A stretch of 64,000 nt of DNA, taken from assembly GCA_016932715.1 (NCBI GenBank), contig JAFGCG010000173.1, forward strand, positions 28,752-92,751, in the 5' to 3' direction. The notes beneath the pieces are model-generated. The model saw only the letters and a list, made by a program, of their open reading frames with translations. It did not search any database and had not been told where the DNA came from. Made by a program: the position numbers and the translations under genes. Below, piece after piece: positions 1 through 8,632 of this stretch (position 1 is its first letter; every line of letters begins with the position of its first letter). The DNA comes from Anaerolineales bacterium. GTDB taxonomy: Bacteria > Chloroflexota > Anaerolineae > Anaerolineales > Villigracilaceae.

Positions 1-309
1 GCCGGAAAGGTCGCGCATGCGCACCCGGTCACCGAGCACGGCCCCGCCCGTGAACGGACTCGAAGGATCGACCGCCACAATGGCAACTTTCCGATCGGTG
101 CCCTTCCGGTAGTGGAGCGCCAGCTGATTGACCAGCGATGACTTTCCCGTACCTGGCGCGCCGGTGATGCCGATCAGGTGTGCCCTGCCCGTATGGGGAA
201 AAAGCTCTGCCAGCGCGCGGCGGCCTTCCGGTGAGTCATTCTCCACCTGCGTGAGAAGACGCGCCAGCGCGAGCCGGTTTCCTGCGAGTACAGATTCTGT
301 CAGTGACAT
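1..309 (-). CDS. meaB: Methylmalonyl-CoA mutase-associated GTPase MeaB (N-terminal part, cut by window edge)
   Basis: This is the N-terminal 103 residues of a MeaB/ArgK-type G3E GTPase; the rest lies beyond the left edge. MeaB proteins use GTP hydrolysis to guard and reload adenosylcobalamin in methylmalonyl-CoA mutase. The Walker A P-loop reads GITGAPGTGKSSLV around residues 46-59, followed by the strand VAIVAVDPSSPFTGGAVLGD, the Mg-binding and switch region typical of the family. The start ATG at 309 is preceded by AAGAGA. It lies just downstream of the B12-binding subunit gene on the same strand, the usual mutase-chaperone pairing. Family assignment is firm; the C-terminal dimerisation arm cannot be seen. 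Confidence 0.93.
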   Translation of the reverse strand, partial: MSLTESVLAGNRLALARLLTQVENDSPEGRRALAELFPHTGRAHLIGITGAPGTGKSSLVNQLALHYRKGTDRKVAIVAVDPSSPFTGGAVLGDRVRMRDLSG

Positions 310-324
310 GTTTCTCTTATACGC

Positions 325-357
325 GCAATTACGTGGCGCTAAGCGCCACGTAATTGC
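325..357. repeat. Perfect 16-bp inverted repeat overlapping a stop codon
   Basis: Arms at 325-340 and 342-357 are exact reverse complements with one base between them. The left part of the repeat (339-341) is the TAG stop codon of the B12-binding subunit gene. There is no T-run, so it is not a classic intrinsic terminator. It may be a mobile palindromic unit or an mRNA 3'-end structure between the mutase subunit and meaB. Confidence 0.85.
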
Positions 358-746
358 ACTGCTGCGCGGACCTCTTTGATGATGTCCTCGGTGGAGGCAC
401 CGGGACCATAAATGCCCGTGATGCCCATCTCTTTTAATCGTGGCAGGTCTTCATCAGGAATGATGCCTCCGATGAAGACCCTGACCTGATCCTGGCCGTT
501 CTTTTTGAGCAATTCCAGGATGCGCGGGGCAAGCGCCATATGCGCGCCGGAGAGGATCGAAAGACCAACCACATCCACATCCTCCTGCAGGGCGGCTTCA
601 GCGATCATCTCAGGTGTCTGGCGCAAACCTGTATAAATCACTTCCATACCGGCGTCGCGCAGGGCACGCGCGACGACTTTCGCGCCGCGGTCATGCCCAT
701 CCAGTCCCGGCTTTGCAACGAGCACACGGATTTTCTTCTCCGTCAT
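339..746 (-). CDS. Methylmalonyl-CoA mutase small B12-binding subunit (C-terminal domain protein)
   Basis: This 135-residue protein is a free-standing cobalamin-binding domain of the methylmalonyl-CoA mutase family. The signature DGHDRG near residues 16-21 carries the His that ligates cobalt from below. The motifs [10 protein letters not shown] and [11 protein letters not shown] match the Rossmann-like B12 fold. The start at 746 is chosen over the longer frame because GGAGGAACC sits immediately upstream. The large catalytic subunit is not in the window, so it is either beyond the left edge or elsewhere. The protein should pair with the large subunit to interconvert methylmalonyl-CoA and succinyl-CoA. 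A TATAAT box on the minus strand at 772-777 could be its promoter, but the -35 is weak. Confidence 0.92.
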   Translation of the reverse strand: MTEKKIRVLVAKPGLDGHDRGAKVVARALRDAGMEVIYTGLRQTPEMIAEAALQEDVDVVGLSILSGAHMALAPRILELLKKNGQDQVRVFIGGIIPDEDLPRLKEMGITGIYGPGASTEDIIKEVRAAVQLRGA

Positions 747-840
747 GGTTCCTCCACAAAAGACTTGGGTCATTATACTATGACGAGGAAAATGCTAAAA
801 ATAGCCATTAATTCGTAATGAGGTTGAAATTTCAGGCGCC

Positions 841-868
841 TTACAATGAATCAGGTCAGGATTAAAAT
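841..868 (+). promoter_or_regulatory. Candidate sigma70-type promoter for the GlmL/DUF6754 block
   Basis: TTACAA at 841-846 and TAAAAT at 863-868 are separated by 16 bases. Transcription would begin only about ten bases before the ATG at 885, giving an almost leaderless mRNA, which agrees with the lack of a ribosome-binding site there. Confidence 0.4.
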
Positions 869-884
869 ATGCTATACTTCGTTC

Positions 885-1121
885 ATGCAATCACGTCCAG
901 AGTGGTCCCATTGGGCTGAAACACTGCGTCGCTTCAAATTGGATGGACTTGCTTCATGGCTGCTCGAAGCCGGTGCACCTTTGACAATGCTGGGTGCACA
1001 AATGCTCTATGTCAGCCAGCCGTTTGTGGGTGGAAAAGGATGGAGTTCATTGGCTCACATGCTCGAAGAAGATGAAGAAGTACAAGCCTTTACTCGTTAC
1101 TTGCGCGGGGAGGATGCGTAA
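885..1121 (+). CDS. Small conserved-looking protein opening the GlmL/DUF6754 block
   Basis: A 78-residue acidic-tailed soluble protein whose family I do not recognise. The start at 885 (MQSRPEWSHW) is chosen because the protein then begins after the putative promoter; an upstream ATG at 846 would overlap the promoter. No ribosome-binding site is seen, so it may be leaderless. The sequence has an amphipathic first half and ends EDEEVQAFTRYLRGEDA. Its stop codon overlaps the start of the next gene by one base (TAATG), so it is translationally coupled to the DUF6754-like gene and probably serves the same complex. No membrane segment or signal peptide is seen. Function unknown. Confidence 0.6.
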   Translation: MQSRPEWSHWAETLRRFKLDGLASWLLEAGAPLTMLGAQMLYVSQPFVGGKGWSSLAHMLEEDEEVQAFTRYLRGEDA

Positions 1122-1873
1122 TGATCGACCTGCTGGCTCTGGGCTTGCTTGTTTTGACGGCGATCCTTCTCCTGGTGTTCACCTTTTTGAGGCGCAAGTC
1201 ACCCGCCTCGTTGCACGTCATCGAGGCTTATGAGCGTCTCAATCGTTCCGTGGGGCTGGCGGTGGAGAATGGCACCCGTCTGCATATTTCGCTGGGACGC
1301 GGCAACCTCCTCACGGCGCGTGGAGCCTCGGCGCTGGCGGGCCTGGCAATGCTGCGCAGGCTGGCAGAACGTACCTCCGTGAGCGACCGCCCGCCGGTTG
1401 CCACATCGGGGGATGCTTCCCTGGCTTTTCTTTCACAGGACACTTTGCAATCCGGTTATCGCGCCGCGGGTGCGGAGGAACAGTACCGCTTCAGCACCGG
1501 ACGCCTGACGGGACTCACCCCCTTCTCCTACGCGGCGGGGACCGTTCCCACCATCCACGATGAAAATGTTTCGACGAACATCATCCTGGGAGATTTAGGT
1601 CCGGAATCTGCACTGCTGACAGAAGCCTCAGACCGCGAGGATGCGAATTTGATCGCAGCCAGCGATAATCTTTCCGCGCAAGCTGTCTTCTATGCCTCCT
1701 CCCAGGAGCCCTTGATCGGTGAAGAATTATTTGCAGCGGGCGCGTACATCGGCGCGGGCGCGGCTCATGAAGCCAGCCTGAACGTCCAGGATATCTTGCG
1801 CTGGCTGGTCATCCTTGGCATCCTCCTTGGGGCTATTTGGAGGATCATGGCAAGTTTGGGAGCGCTTATCTAA
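1121..1873 (+). CDS. DUF6754-like membrane protein
   Basis: A 250-residue protein with an N-terminal membrane helix (about residues 4-22, followed by RRK) and a C-terminal helix (about 226-245). Between them is a soluble alpha/beta domain. HISLGRGNLLTARGASALAGLA, followed later by NIILGDLGPE and GEELFAAGAYIGAGAAH, matches my memory of the uncharacterised DUF6754 family common in Chloroflexota. The family has no known activity. The start overlaps the preceding stop by one base, and its own stop overlaps the next start by one base, so three genes are translationally coupled. It is probably one subunit of a membrane complex made with the following proteins. Confidence 0.75.
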   Translation: MIDLLALGLLVLTAILLLVFTFLRRKSPASLHVIEAYERLNRSVGLAVENGTRLHISLGRGNLLTARGASALAGLAMLRRLAERTSVSDRPPVATSGDASLAFLSQDTLQSGYRAAGAEEQYRFSTGRLTGLTPFSYAAGTVPTIHDENVSTNIILGDLGPESALLTEASDREDANLIAASDNLSAQAVFYASSQEPLIGEELFAAGAYIGAGAAHEASLNVQDILRWLVILGILLGAIWRIMASLGALI

Positions 1874-2484
1874 TGCGCGTCGTCACTGCTGCTCTCGCGA
1901 TTGCCACCGGAATTATTGTTCTGCTGGGTTATTTCTTCCCACCGCTTGAGCCGCTCAGACTAACGCTGGTTAACTGGGCGATCGCCATTGCCGGGATGGC
2001 TGTATTGGTTGGAATCTTCAACCTGGTTGCGGTGCAAATGGAAAAAATCCGCTCGCGGCAAAAAGGCAGCGTCTATGGCGCGGTGTTGGTCATATCGCTG
2101 GCTGCCACTTTTGTGTTTGGCGCATTGGTTTGGGGGCCTGAGAATTTTTACCTTCGTTTGCTGGTTGTCGAGGCGATCATCGTACCGGTCGAAGCTGCCC
2201 TCATGGCGATCCTCGCTGTCACGTTGATCTATGCCAGTATCCGTCTTCTGCGCCGCCGCGTGGATGTGATGAGTGTGGTCTTCCTGGCTGTCGCACTGCT
2301 CTTCCTGTTCCTGGTCGTGCCAACACCTTTCGGTCCTGTTCCGGGGGATCAAGCTCTGCTCCAGTTCCTGGGGATGTTTTCACGTGGCGGAGCGCGCGGC
2401 CTCCTGATCGGCATTGCGCTGGGAACGTTGTTGACGGGGTTGCGCGTGTTGTTCGGTGTGGACCGTCCCTATGGGGGTAACTGA
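1873..2484 (+). CDS. Polytopic membrane protein of the GlmL/DUF6754 block
   Basis: A 203-residue protein that is nearly all hydrophobic, with about six predicted membrane helices. A short cytosolic loop, QMEKIRSRQKGS, lies near residue 57, and basic RLLRRR follows a later helix. The start at 1873 overlaps the previous stop by one base; a longer in-frame start at 1837 would overlap the upstream gene by 37 bases and is less likely. The gene ends three bases before the zinc-ribbon gene. No transporter or enzyme motif is recognised. Position and coupling suggest a membrane subunit of an uncharacterised complex. Confidence 0.72.
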   Translation: MRVVTAALAIATGIIVLLGYFFPPLEPLRLTLVNWAIAIAGMAVLVGIFNLVAVQMEKIRSRQKGSVYGAVLVISLAATFVFGALVWGPENFYLRLLVVEAIIVPVEAALMAILAVTLIYASIRLLRRRVDVMSVVFLAVALLFLFLVVPTPFGPVPGDQALLQFLGMFSRGGARGLLIGIALGTLLTGLRVLFGVDRPYGGN

Positions 2485-2486
2485 AC

Positions 2487-5054
2487 ATGGCTGAACTCCG
2501 CTGTCCAAAATGTGGGAAGAGTAACCCGGACCTTCTGGATGTCTGTCAGTTTTGTCAGACGCCGTTGAAATCTGATTCCGTGCTGCATATCGGTGAAACC
2601 CCCACAAAGAAAGACACGGGGGAGTTGGAAGCCATCTTGCCCGATTGGCTCAAGGATGTACGCCAACAGGCAAGGGCTTCCGCGCAGGAAGAGGAAGCTC
2701 AGGCAGCTGCCCAGCCCAAGGTCGAGAAGGAGGAACCGCCCGATCTCCTGGCGGGCCTTGTCTCGCAGGCGGGCAGTGCCGGCGAAGATGAAATTCCTGA
2801 TTGGCTCGCGAGCATCAACCCGGCGGTCAGCCCAAAGCCGGCTGGCCCTTCCGCCCCCGCGCCTGCGCCAGAGTCGGATTTTTTTGCACAGTTCGATCAA
2901 AGCAAAGCTGAACCCGCCAGTGAGCCGGCACCAGAGGATGTTCCGGCCGCGCTGGAACACGCGGCGGAGCCATTGCCGGATTCCACGGAGGACGACGATC
3001 TATCGAAGTGGTTTGCCCGGGCGTCCGAACAGCCGGAAGAGATTGTTGAAGTGGGACCGGAGGCAGGCCGTCCGGAGGAGGCAGCCTGGGCGCGGGATTT
3101 TGAGTTGCCCATGCCAACTCGACAGGAGCCGGCTCCCAAAGAGCAGGAGGATTTAGGCTGGCTTCACAACCTCGAGGATGCGTCGAAACAAACCGGAGAC
3201 CTCCAGGCTCCCAAACAGGATGCAGATTGGATGGCAAACTTCGAAGCGCCCTCCACTCCGTCAGAACCATCTGGTTCGCAGGAAGATTTGAGCTGGCTGG
3301 ATAATCTGGGCGGCATTGCGGAGTCCCCGCAACAGGCGGCTGCACAGCCTGCCGCAGGTGAGGATTTAAGTTGGCTGGACAATCTGGGCGCGGCGTCAAC
3401 ACCGCAGCCCGTTGAGGCGGCTCCCGACCAGCCGATTTCCGCGCGGCCCTTTGTTTCGGAAGAAGATTTGAGTTGGCTCAGTGATCTCGGCGGGGTCACA
3501 GGAACGTCGCAGCCTGCTGAGGCTGCACCCGCCTCCGCGCCCCAGGAGGATCTGAGCTGGCTCAGCGACCTTGGCGCGGGATCGGGAGCGCCGTCTGCAT
3601 CACCATTTACCGAATCTCCTCGTCAAACGGCGCCACTTGACGGGATGGGAGAGGCGGAACCGCCCGACTGGCTTAAGAGTGCCATGCAAGAGCCTTCCCC
3701 GCCACCTGCCGGAGATGCGTCCCTGGATTGGTTCGCCACTCAGGACAAGCCTGTGGAAGAACAGCCGGCTCCGCCTGCACCCGTTTCAGACATTTCCTCT
3801 GCTCCAGGCGAACCTGCCTCTCTCGAGAACCAGGATGTCGATTCGCTCTTCTCGGTCGAGATGCCAGATTGGCTCTCGCGTTCTGAACCTGTGGCGGGGG
3901 AACCTGGACTACAGGAAGCCGCTCTCCCGCCGGCCGGAAGCGATGAGTCCCTTGCGCCGGTTGACCTGCCCTCCTGGGTACAAGCGATGCGGCCCATGGA
4001 AGCGGTCATCTCTGAAACGGCGTCCGAAGCCGAGGAGGAGCCTGAAGAAAAGGAAGGTCCGCTCGCGGGCCTGCGAGGTGTGATCCCTGGCGCGGCGATC
4101 GCCCTCTCGAAGAAACCCAAGGCTGTCTCACTAAAATTACAGGCATCGGATGAGCAGCAAACCAGCGCGGCTTTGCTGGAAAAGATTCTGGAAAGTGAAA
4201 TAAACCCGCGCTCCCTCATCACCTCTTCGTTTATCGCCTCCCAGCGGATGTTGCGCCGGATACTGACCGTCCTCTTCCTGGGTGTACTCAGTGTTGTGAT
4301 CAGTTTGCAGTCACAGATGATGCCGGTCTCTGCCCTTCTGCCGGGGGAGGGAGAGTCAGCCTCACGTGCCGTGGAGGGCATGCCGGCTGGCGCGAAAGTG
4401 CTGGTGGTGATCGATTACGAAGCTTCTCTTGCAGGTGAAATGGAAGCCGTTAGCGGTCCCCTGCTGGATCAGATGACCCTGCTCCACAACCCTCAGCTTT
4501 CGTTTGTCTCCACCTCCCCAAATGGTTCGGCGCTGGTGGAACGGCTGCTGTCCAATACCCGCATCGCTCAACTGGGTGTGGAGTATCGCAACCTGGGCTT
4601 CCTGCCCGGGGGTTCTGCTGGTGTGTTGGGCTTTGTCGAAAAACCGGGCGTAACCATTCCCGCTTCAGAAGTTGAGAACTTCTCCAACTATGACGTGGTG
4701 ATCCTCATGACGGATCATGCTGAATCAGGTCGTACCTGGGTGGAGCAGCTGTCCGCGCAGAAACAGCGCAACCCTGAGTTAGCAAACCAGCCATTGATCG
4801 TGATCGCCAGCGCGCAAGCGGGTCCCTTGCTTCAACCCTATCTATCCTCGGGCCAGGTGACCGGAATGGTCAGCGGCCTGGCGGAGGCAGCCAGATATGA
4901 GTACAGGAACAGCAGCCGGCCGGGAATCGCTCGCTCCTATTGGGATGCGTTTGGGGTCGGACTGATGATTTCCATTGCTCTGATCTTTGTCGGCAGCCTG
5001 TGGAGCCTGGTGACAGGAATACGCGCCCGCCGCGCAGAAGCCGAACAGGGATAG
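2487..5054 (+). CDS. Zinc-ribbon membrane protein with thirteen Trp-centred repeats
   Basis: An 855-residue protein of unusual build. Residues 6-23 form a zinc ribbon with two CxxC pairs (C6, C9, C20, C23). Residues about 40-510 are acidic, Pro/Ala-rich and probably disordered, but carry a short motif thirteen times, with Trp at 54, 106, 175, 225, 248, 270, 296, 330, 358, 395, 415, 462 and 497; typical copies read EDLSWLDNLG or PDWLKS. A membrane helix at about 590-607 leads to an alpha/beta domain of about 210 residues, and a second helix lies at about 822-843 with a short basic tail. The N-terminal tail is therefore probably cytosolic, and the second domain on the far side of the membrane. 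The build suggests a scaffold with many docking sites. It sits between two polytopic membrane proteins. Function unknown. Confidence 0.75.
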   Translation: MAELRCPKCGKSNPDLLDVCQFCQTPLKSDSVLHIGETPTKKDTGELEAILPDWLKDVRQQARASAQEEEAQAAAQPKVEKEEPPDLLAGLVSQAGSAGEDEIPDWLASINPAVSPKPAGPSAPAPAPESDFFAQFDQSKAEPASEPAPEDVPAALEHAAEPLPDSTEDDDLSKWFARASEQPEEIVEVGPEAGRPEEAAWARDFELPMPTRQEPAPKEQEDLGWLHNLEDASKQTGDLQAPKQDADWMANFEAPSTPSEPSGSQEDLSWLDNLGGIAESPQQAAAQPAAGEDLSWLDNLGAASTPQPVEAAPDQPISARPFVSEEDLSWLSDLGGVTGTSQPAEAAPASAPQEDLSWLSDLGAGSGAPSASPFTESPRQTAPLDGMGEAEPPDWLKSAMQEPSPPPAGDASLDWFATQDKPVEEQPAPPAPVSDISSAPGEPASLENQDVDSLFSVEMPDWLSRSEPVAGEPGLQEAALPPAGSDESLAPVDLPSWVQAMRPMEAVISETASEAEEEPEEKEGPLAGLRGVIPGAAIALSKKPKAVSLKLQASDEQQTSAALLEKILESEINPRSLITSSFIASQRMLRRILTVLFLGVLSVVISLQSQMMPVSALLPGEGESASRAVEGMPAGAKVLVVIDYEASLAGEMEAVSGPLLDQMTLLHNPQLSFVSTSPNGSALVERLLSNTRIAQLGVEYRNLGFLPGGSAGVLGFVEKPGVTIPASEVENFSNYDVVILMTDHAESGRTWVEQLSAQKQRNPELANQPLIVIASAQAGPLLQPYLSSGQVTGMVSGLAEAARYEYRNSSRPGIARSYWDAFGVGLMISIALIFVGSLWSLVTGIRARRAEAEQG

Positions 5055-5058
5055 ACCT

Positions 5059-5733
5059 ATGTCCATTGGCATTGAATTCATTTCTGCACTCATAGGACTT
5101 ATCCTCACACTGCTGATCTTCAGCTATCTCATCGGCGACAGTCCCTTGTTTCGCATCGCGGTGTATCTGTTTATCGGGGTTTCATCCGGCTATGCTGCAG
5201 CAGTTGTCTGGCATTATGTCCTTATCCCTAAATTATTTCAGCCGCTGGCTGCACTCGATCCTTTTGCACTGATTCCGCTGGTTTTTGGCATTTCACTGTT
5301 CACAAAGTTTTCTCCGCGCATTTCCTGGATCGGGAACTTTGCCATGGCGGTATTGGTCGGCGTGGGCGCCGCGGCGGCGATCGGCGGGGCGCTGCTCGGG
5401 ACCCTCATTCCCCAGTTCCAGGCTGCAACCGGCGCGTTCGATTTGAGTTCTGCCGCGGGTGCCGTAAATCCAGCCTTTGCGCTGCTCGAAGGGACCGTCA
5501 TGTTCTTTGGCACGGTGCTCACGCTGGCAGCCTTTCATTTCAGCGCAGGCCGCGCCGCCGATGGCACTCCAAAGCGGCCTCGCCTCGTCGAGGGGCTTGC
5601 CTGGGTAGGACGCATCTTTATTGCCATTACACTTGGCGTACTTTTTGCAGGAGTCTACATGGCAGCCCTGACAGCCATGATCGAGCGGTTGAGCTCCATC
5701 ATTAATTTCATTAGTCAGTTGACTGGTCTTTAA
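5059..5733 (+). CDS. Polytopic membrane protein of the GlmL/DUF6754 block
   Basis: A 224-residue protein with about six hydrophobic segments and a Gly/Ala-rich stretch (VLVGVGAAAAIGGALLG) that could pack helices tightly. The only soluble loop is around GRAADGTPKRPR. The gene starts five bases after the zinc-ribbon gene and ends three bases before the GlmL-like gene, so it is in the same transcript. No known transporter family is recognised. Context makes it a likely membrane partner of the zinc-ribbon scaffold and the actin-fold ATPase. Confidence 0.72.
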   Translation: MSIGIEFISALIGLILTLLIFSYLIGDSPLFRIAVYLFIGVSSGYAAAVVWHYVLIPKLFQPLAALDPFALIPLVFGISLFTKFSPRISWIGNFAMAVLVGVGAAAAIGGALLGTLIPQFQAATGAFDLSSAAGAVNPAFALLEGTVMFFGTVLTLAAFHFSAGRAADGTPKRPRLVEGLAWVGRIFIAITLGVLFAGVYMAALTAMIERLSSIINFISQLTGL

Positions 5734-5736
5734 CTT

Positions 5737-7494
5737 ATGCCTGCATCGCTGGTTCAAAACGAATCCATACTAGCAATTGACGTCGGCGCCTCCGCCACAC
5801 GAGCGGTCTTGTTCGACGTGGTCGAGGGGCAATATCGTTTCGTCGCCTCCGGCCAGGCGCCCTCGACAGCCGAAGCACCATTCAAGGATATTGGGATCGG
5901 CGTGCGTGAAGCCATCACCAACCTGCAAAAGGTCACCGGCGCCATATTGCTGGGACCGCAGGACAATAATTTGATCGCGCCGTCGCAGCCGGATGGCTCG
6001 GGTGTGGACGCGGTCGTGGCGACCCTTTCTGTCGGACCCGCCGTGAAAACGGTCGTGGTGGGCCTGCTCTCGGATGTTTCCCTGCAGAGCGCGCGCCGCC
6101 TGGCAGAATCGACGTACAGCCGGATCGTGGATACGCTCGACCTTTCCGATCACCGCCGGCCCGACCAGCAAATGGATAGCATCGTGCGCTCGCGTCCGGA
6201 CCTGGTCCTGCTGGCTGGCGGGACGGACGGGGGCGCATCCCGTTCGATCCAAAAGATGCTGGAGGCGATCGGGCTGGCCTGTTACCTGATGCCGATGGAA
6301 AAACGGCCCATGGTGCTGTACGCCGGCAACCAAAAACTGGCGAACGATGTCAAGGAACTGCTGGGCGGCCATGTTGGAAAGCTGGAGATCACTCACAACG
6401 TTCGGCCCTCGCTGGAAACAGAAGACCTTGACCCCGGACGGCATGAACTGGCTTTGCTGATGATGAAGCTGCGCCAGCGCCAGATCAAAGGTGTGGAAGA
6501 ACTCAACTTGTGGACGGCTGGAAACCTCCTGCCGACTGCCTATGCCCAGGGACGCATCATCCGCTTTTTGAGCAGGCTCTATGAATCCACGCGTGGTTTA
6601 TTGTGCGTGAATGTTGGAGCCTCTGCCACATCGGTGGCGGCCGGGTTCAATGGCGAGCTGACACTGGGTGTGTACCCGCAGTATGGGCTGGGCGAGAACC
6701 TGGCTGGTTTGCTGCAGCAGACGGATATCAATGACATCATGCGCTGGCTGCAATTGGATATTTCGCAGAACATGGTGCGTGAATATCTGTTCCAGAAGTC
6801 GTTGTATCCCTCCTCCATCCCGGCTACCAAGGATGAACAGGCGCTCTCACACGCCATTGCGCGCCAGGCCCTCTACCTGGCGGTGCGCGCCGCCCAAAAG
6901 GATTTTCCCGCCCACGCGCGCCCGGCACGCACAGGCCTGATGCCGCCCCTGGATTTGCTCCTGGGCGGCGGCGGAGTGATCAACGAGGAAACCTCGCTGG
7001 GCCAGAGTCTCCTGCTGTTGCTCGACGCGATCCAGCCGGTGGGCATCATGCCCATCCTGCTCGACCAGAACAATCTCCTGCCGCTGCTCGGTGTTGCTGC
7101 CTCGCGCAGTCATTACCTGCCGGTGCAGGTCATCGAGTCGGGGGCATTCATTGGCTTGGGGACCGTCGTTTCCGTGATCGCCTCGGGGAACTATGGAGAT
7201 CAGGTCCTGCGGGCCAGGCTGGCATATGCCGATGGGACGGAAGCGCGCGCCGAGGTCAAATTCGGCGGATTGGAGATCCTGCCCCTGCCGAGCGGGCAGA
7301 GCGCACGCCTGAGCCTGCAGCCGCTTCGACGCGCGGACGCGGGCCTGGGTCCCGGAAGAAGCGGCGTTGTCCCGGTGACGGGCGGCGCCCTGGGAGTTGT
7401 GATCGATGCGCGCGGGCGCCCGCTGCAAATCCCGACCGATCCGGTTCGCAGGCGTGAACTGATGAAGAGATGGTCATACGCGGTGGGAGGTTAA
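5737..7494 (+). CDS. GlmL/MutL-family ASKHA ATPase
   Basis: A 585-residue protein of the MutL/GlmL family, which has an actin/Hsp70-type ATP-binding fold. The phosphate-1 loop is DVGASATRAVLFD at about residues 16-28, a second phosphate loop is VNVGASATSVAAGF near 289, and an adenosine-type loop reads LLLGGGGVINEE near 408. In clostridia the namesake GlmL is encoded with B12-dependent glutamate mutase and is thought to help reactivate it. Here no mutase lies in the operon; the neighbours are membrane proteins instead. A B12-binding mutase subunit is encoded nearby but divergently. A role as motor or assembly ATPase for the membrane complex is inferred. Not to be confused with the mismatch-repair MutL. 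Confidence 0.82.
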   Translation: MPASLVQNESILAIDVGASATRAVLFDVVEGQYRFVASGQAPSTAEAPFKDIGIGVREAITNLQKVTGAILLGPQDNNLIAPSQPDGSGVDAVVATLSVGPAVKTVVVGLLSDVSLQSARRLAESTYSRIVDTLDLSDHRRPDQQMDSIVRSRPDLVLLAGGTDGGASRSIQKMLEAIGLACYLMPMEKRPMVLYAGNQKLANDVKELLGGHVGKLEITHNVRPSLETEDLDPGRHELALLMMKLRQRQIKGVEELNLWTAGNLLPTAYAQGRIIRFLSRLYESTRGLLCVNVGASATSVAAGFNGELTLGVYPQYGLGENLAGLLQQTDINDIMRWLQLDISQNMVREYLFQKSLYPSSIPATKDEQALSHAIARQALYLAVRAAQKDFPAHARPARTGLMPPLDLLLGGGGVINEETSLGQSLLLLLDAIQPVGIMPILLDQNNLLPLLGVAASRSHYLPVQVIESGAFIGLGTVVSVIASGNYGDQVLRARLAYADGTEARAEVKFGGLEILPLPSGQSARLSLQPLRRADAGLGPGRSGVVPVTGGALGVVIDARGRPLQIPTDPVRRRELMKRWSYAVGG

Positions 7495-7495
7495 T

Positions 7496-8551
7496 ATGCT
7501 TGCCCCGGTGCTTCATATTTTGCCTCTTGCCACGATTATCCGTGAACGGGTCCTGCCGGTTTCCGGAAAAGTGAACGTGCACCTTAACCAGCGCGTTAAC
7601 CCCACAGACGTGATCGCCGAAGCAAGCTTCGCGCGTGAACACGTTCTGCTGGATGTAGCCCGTACCTTTGGCATTTCGCCGGTCGCCGCGGACAAATTGG
7701 TCAGGGTGAAGGAAGGCGACCGGCTGCCGCAGGGGGCCCTGGTGGCGGAAGGAGGCGGGCTGTTTGCGCGTTCGCTCAAAGCCCCGCGCGCCGGACGCGT
7801 GATGATTGTCGGTGGGGGGCAGGTGTTGATGGAAGTCGGGGATACCCGGATCGAGTTACGTGCCGGTTTGCCGGGTGTGGTGACGCAGGTTTTGCCCGAA
7901 CGCGGCGTCGTCATTCGCACGGCGGGTGCCCTCATCCAGGGTGTCTGGGGGAACGGCCGCATCGACAACGGCCTGATGGTCAGCCTGCTGGAAAAGCCTG
8001 ATGACGTCCTGAATGCAAACCGCCTCGACGTCAGCTTGCGCGGTTCTGTTATCCTGGGCGGGCATGTGCGTGATCTGGAGACCTTGAAAGCCGCGGCGGA
8101 ACTGCCGGTGCGCGGCTTGATCCTTTCGAGCCTGCTTTCCCCGCTGATTGTGTCAGCCTACCAAATGCGTTATCCGATCATCGTGATGGACGGTTTTGGT
8201 GCCATGCCCATGAACTCGGCTGCGTTCAAGCTTTTAACGACCAACAACAAGCGCGAAGTAACTGTGAACGCCGAGCACTTCGATCGTTATAGCGGGAATC
8301 GCCCTGAGGTGATTATCCCCTTGCCTGTTTCCACGGAACCGCCCGAACCGAACAACTTCGAAACATTTGCCGTGGGACAAACAGTGCGTTTGCGCCGCCC
8401 GCCAAGCGCCGGAATGATCGGCACCCTTTCGAATCTGCCCGCAGGCCTCAGCACACTGCCCAGTGGATTGCGCGCGCCTGCAGCGGAGGTCAAGCTTGAA
8501 AACGGTGAGATAGTGCTTGTGCCTTTGGTAAATATGGAAGTTGTGGGATAA
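7496..8551 (+). CDS. Barrel-sandwich-like conserved protein downstream of the GlmL-like ATPase
   Basis: A 351-residue protein beginning one base after the ATPase stop. It is soluble-looking with alternating short beta strands. Residues about 20-110 (VLPVSGKVNVHLNQRVNP and later LKAPRAGRVMIVGGGQV) resemble the lipoyl-like or HlyD-type barrel-sandwich hybrid fold, and residues about 120-150 look like a second similar module. A Rossmann-like middle part has LRGSVILGGHVRD, and a C-terminal small barrel ends GEIVLVPLVNMEVVG. No catalytic motif is recognised. It could be an adaptor linking the ATPase to its membrane partners. It is the last gene of the coupled block. Confidence 0.65.
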   Translation: MLAPVLHILPLATIIRERVLPVSGKVNVHLNQRVNPTDVIAEASFAREHVLLDVARTFGISPVAADKLVRVKEGDRLPQGALVAEGGGLFARSLKAPRAGRVMIVGGGQVLMEVGDTRIELRAGLPGVVTQVLPERGVVIRTAGALIQGVWGNGRIDNGLMVSLLEKPDDVLNANRLDVSLRGSVILGGHVRDLETLKAAAELPVRGLILSSLLSPLIVSAYQMRYPIIVMDGFGAMPMNSAAFKLLTTNNKREVTVNAEHFDRYSGNRPEVIIPLPVSTEPPEPNNFETFAVGQTVRLRRPPSAGMIGTLSNLPAGLSTLPSGLRAPAAEVKLENGEIVLVPLVNMEVVG

Positions 8552-8632
8552 TACCCGACATCACATAGATAACAAATGAAAAATTCGAAACAAGCGGCAC
8601 GATTCAAAAACGCGATCTGAGGAGAGTGCAAC

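Noticed and set aside
5737..7494. Mismatch-repair MutL
   Set aside because: The GlmL/MutL family shares only the name; there is no GHKL ATPase motif, and the loops are of the actin/Hsp70 type.
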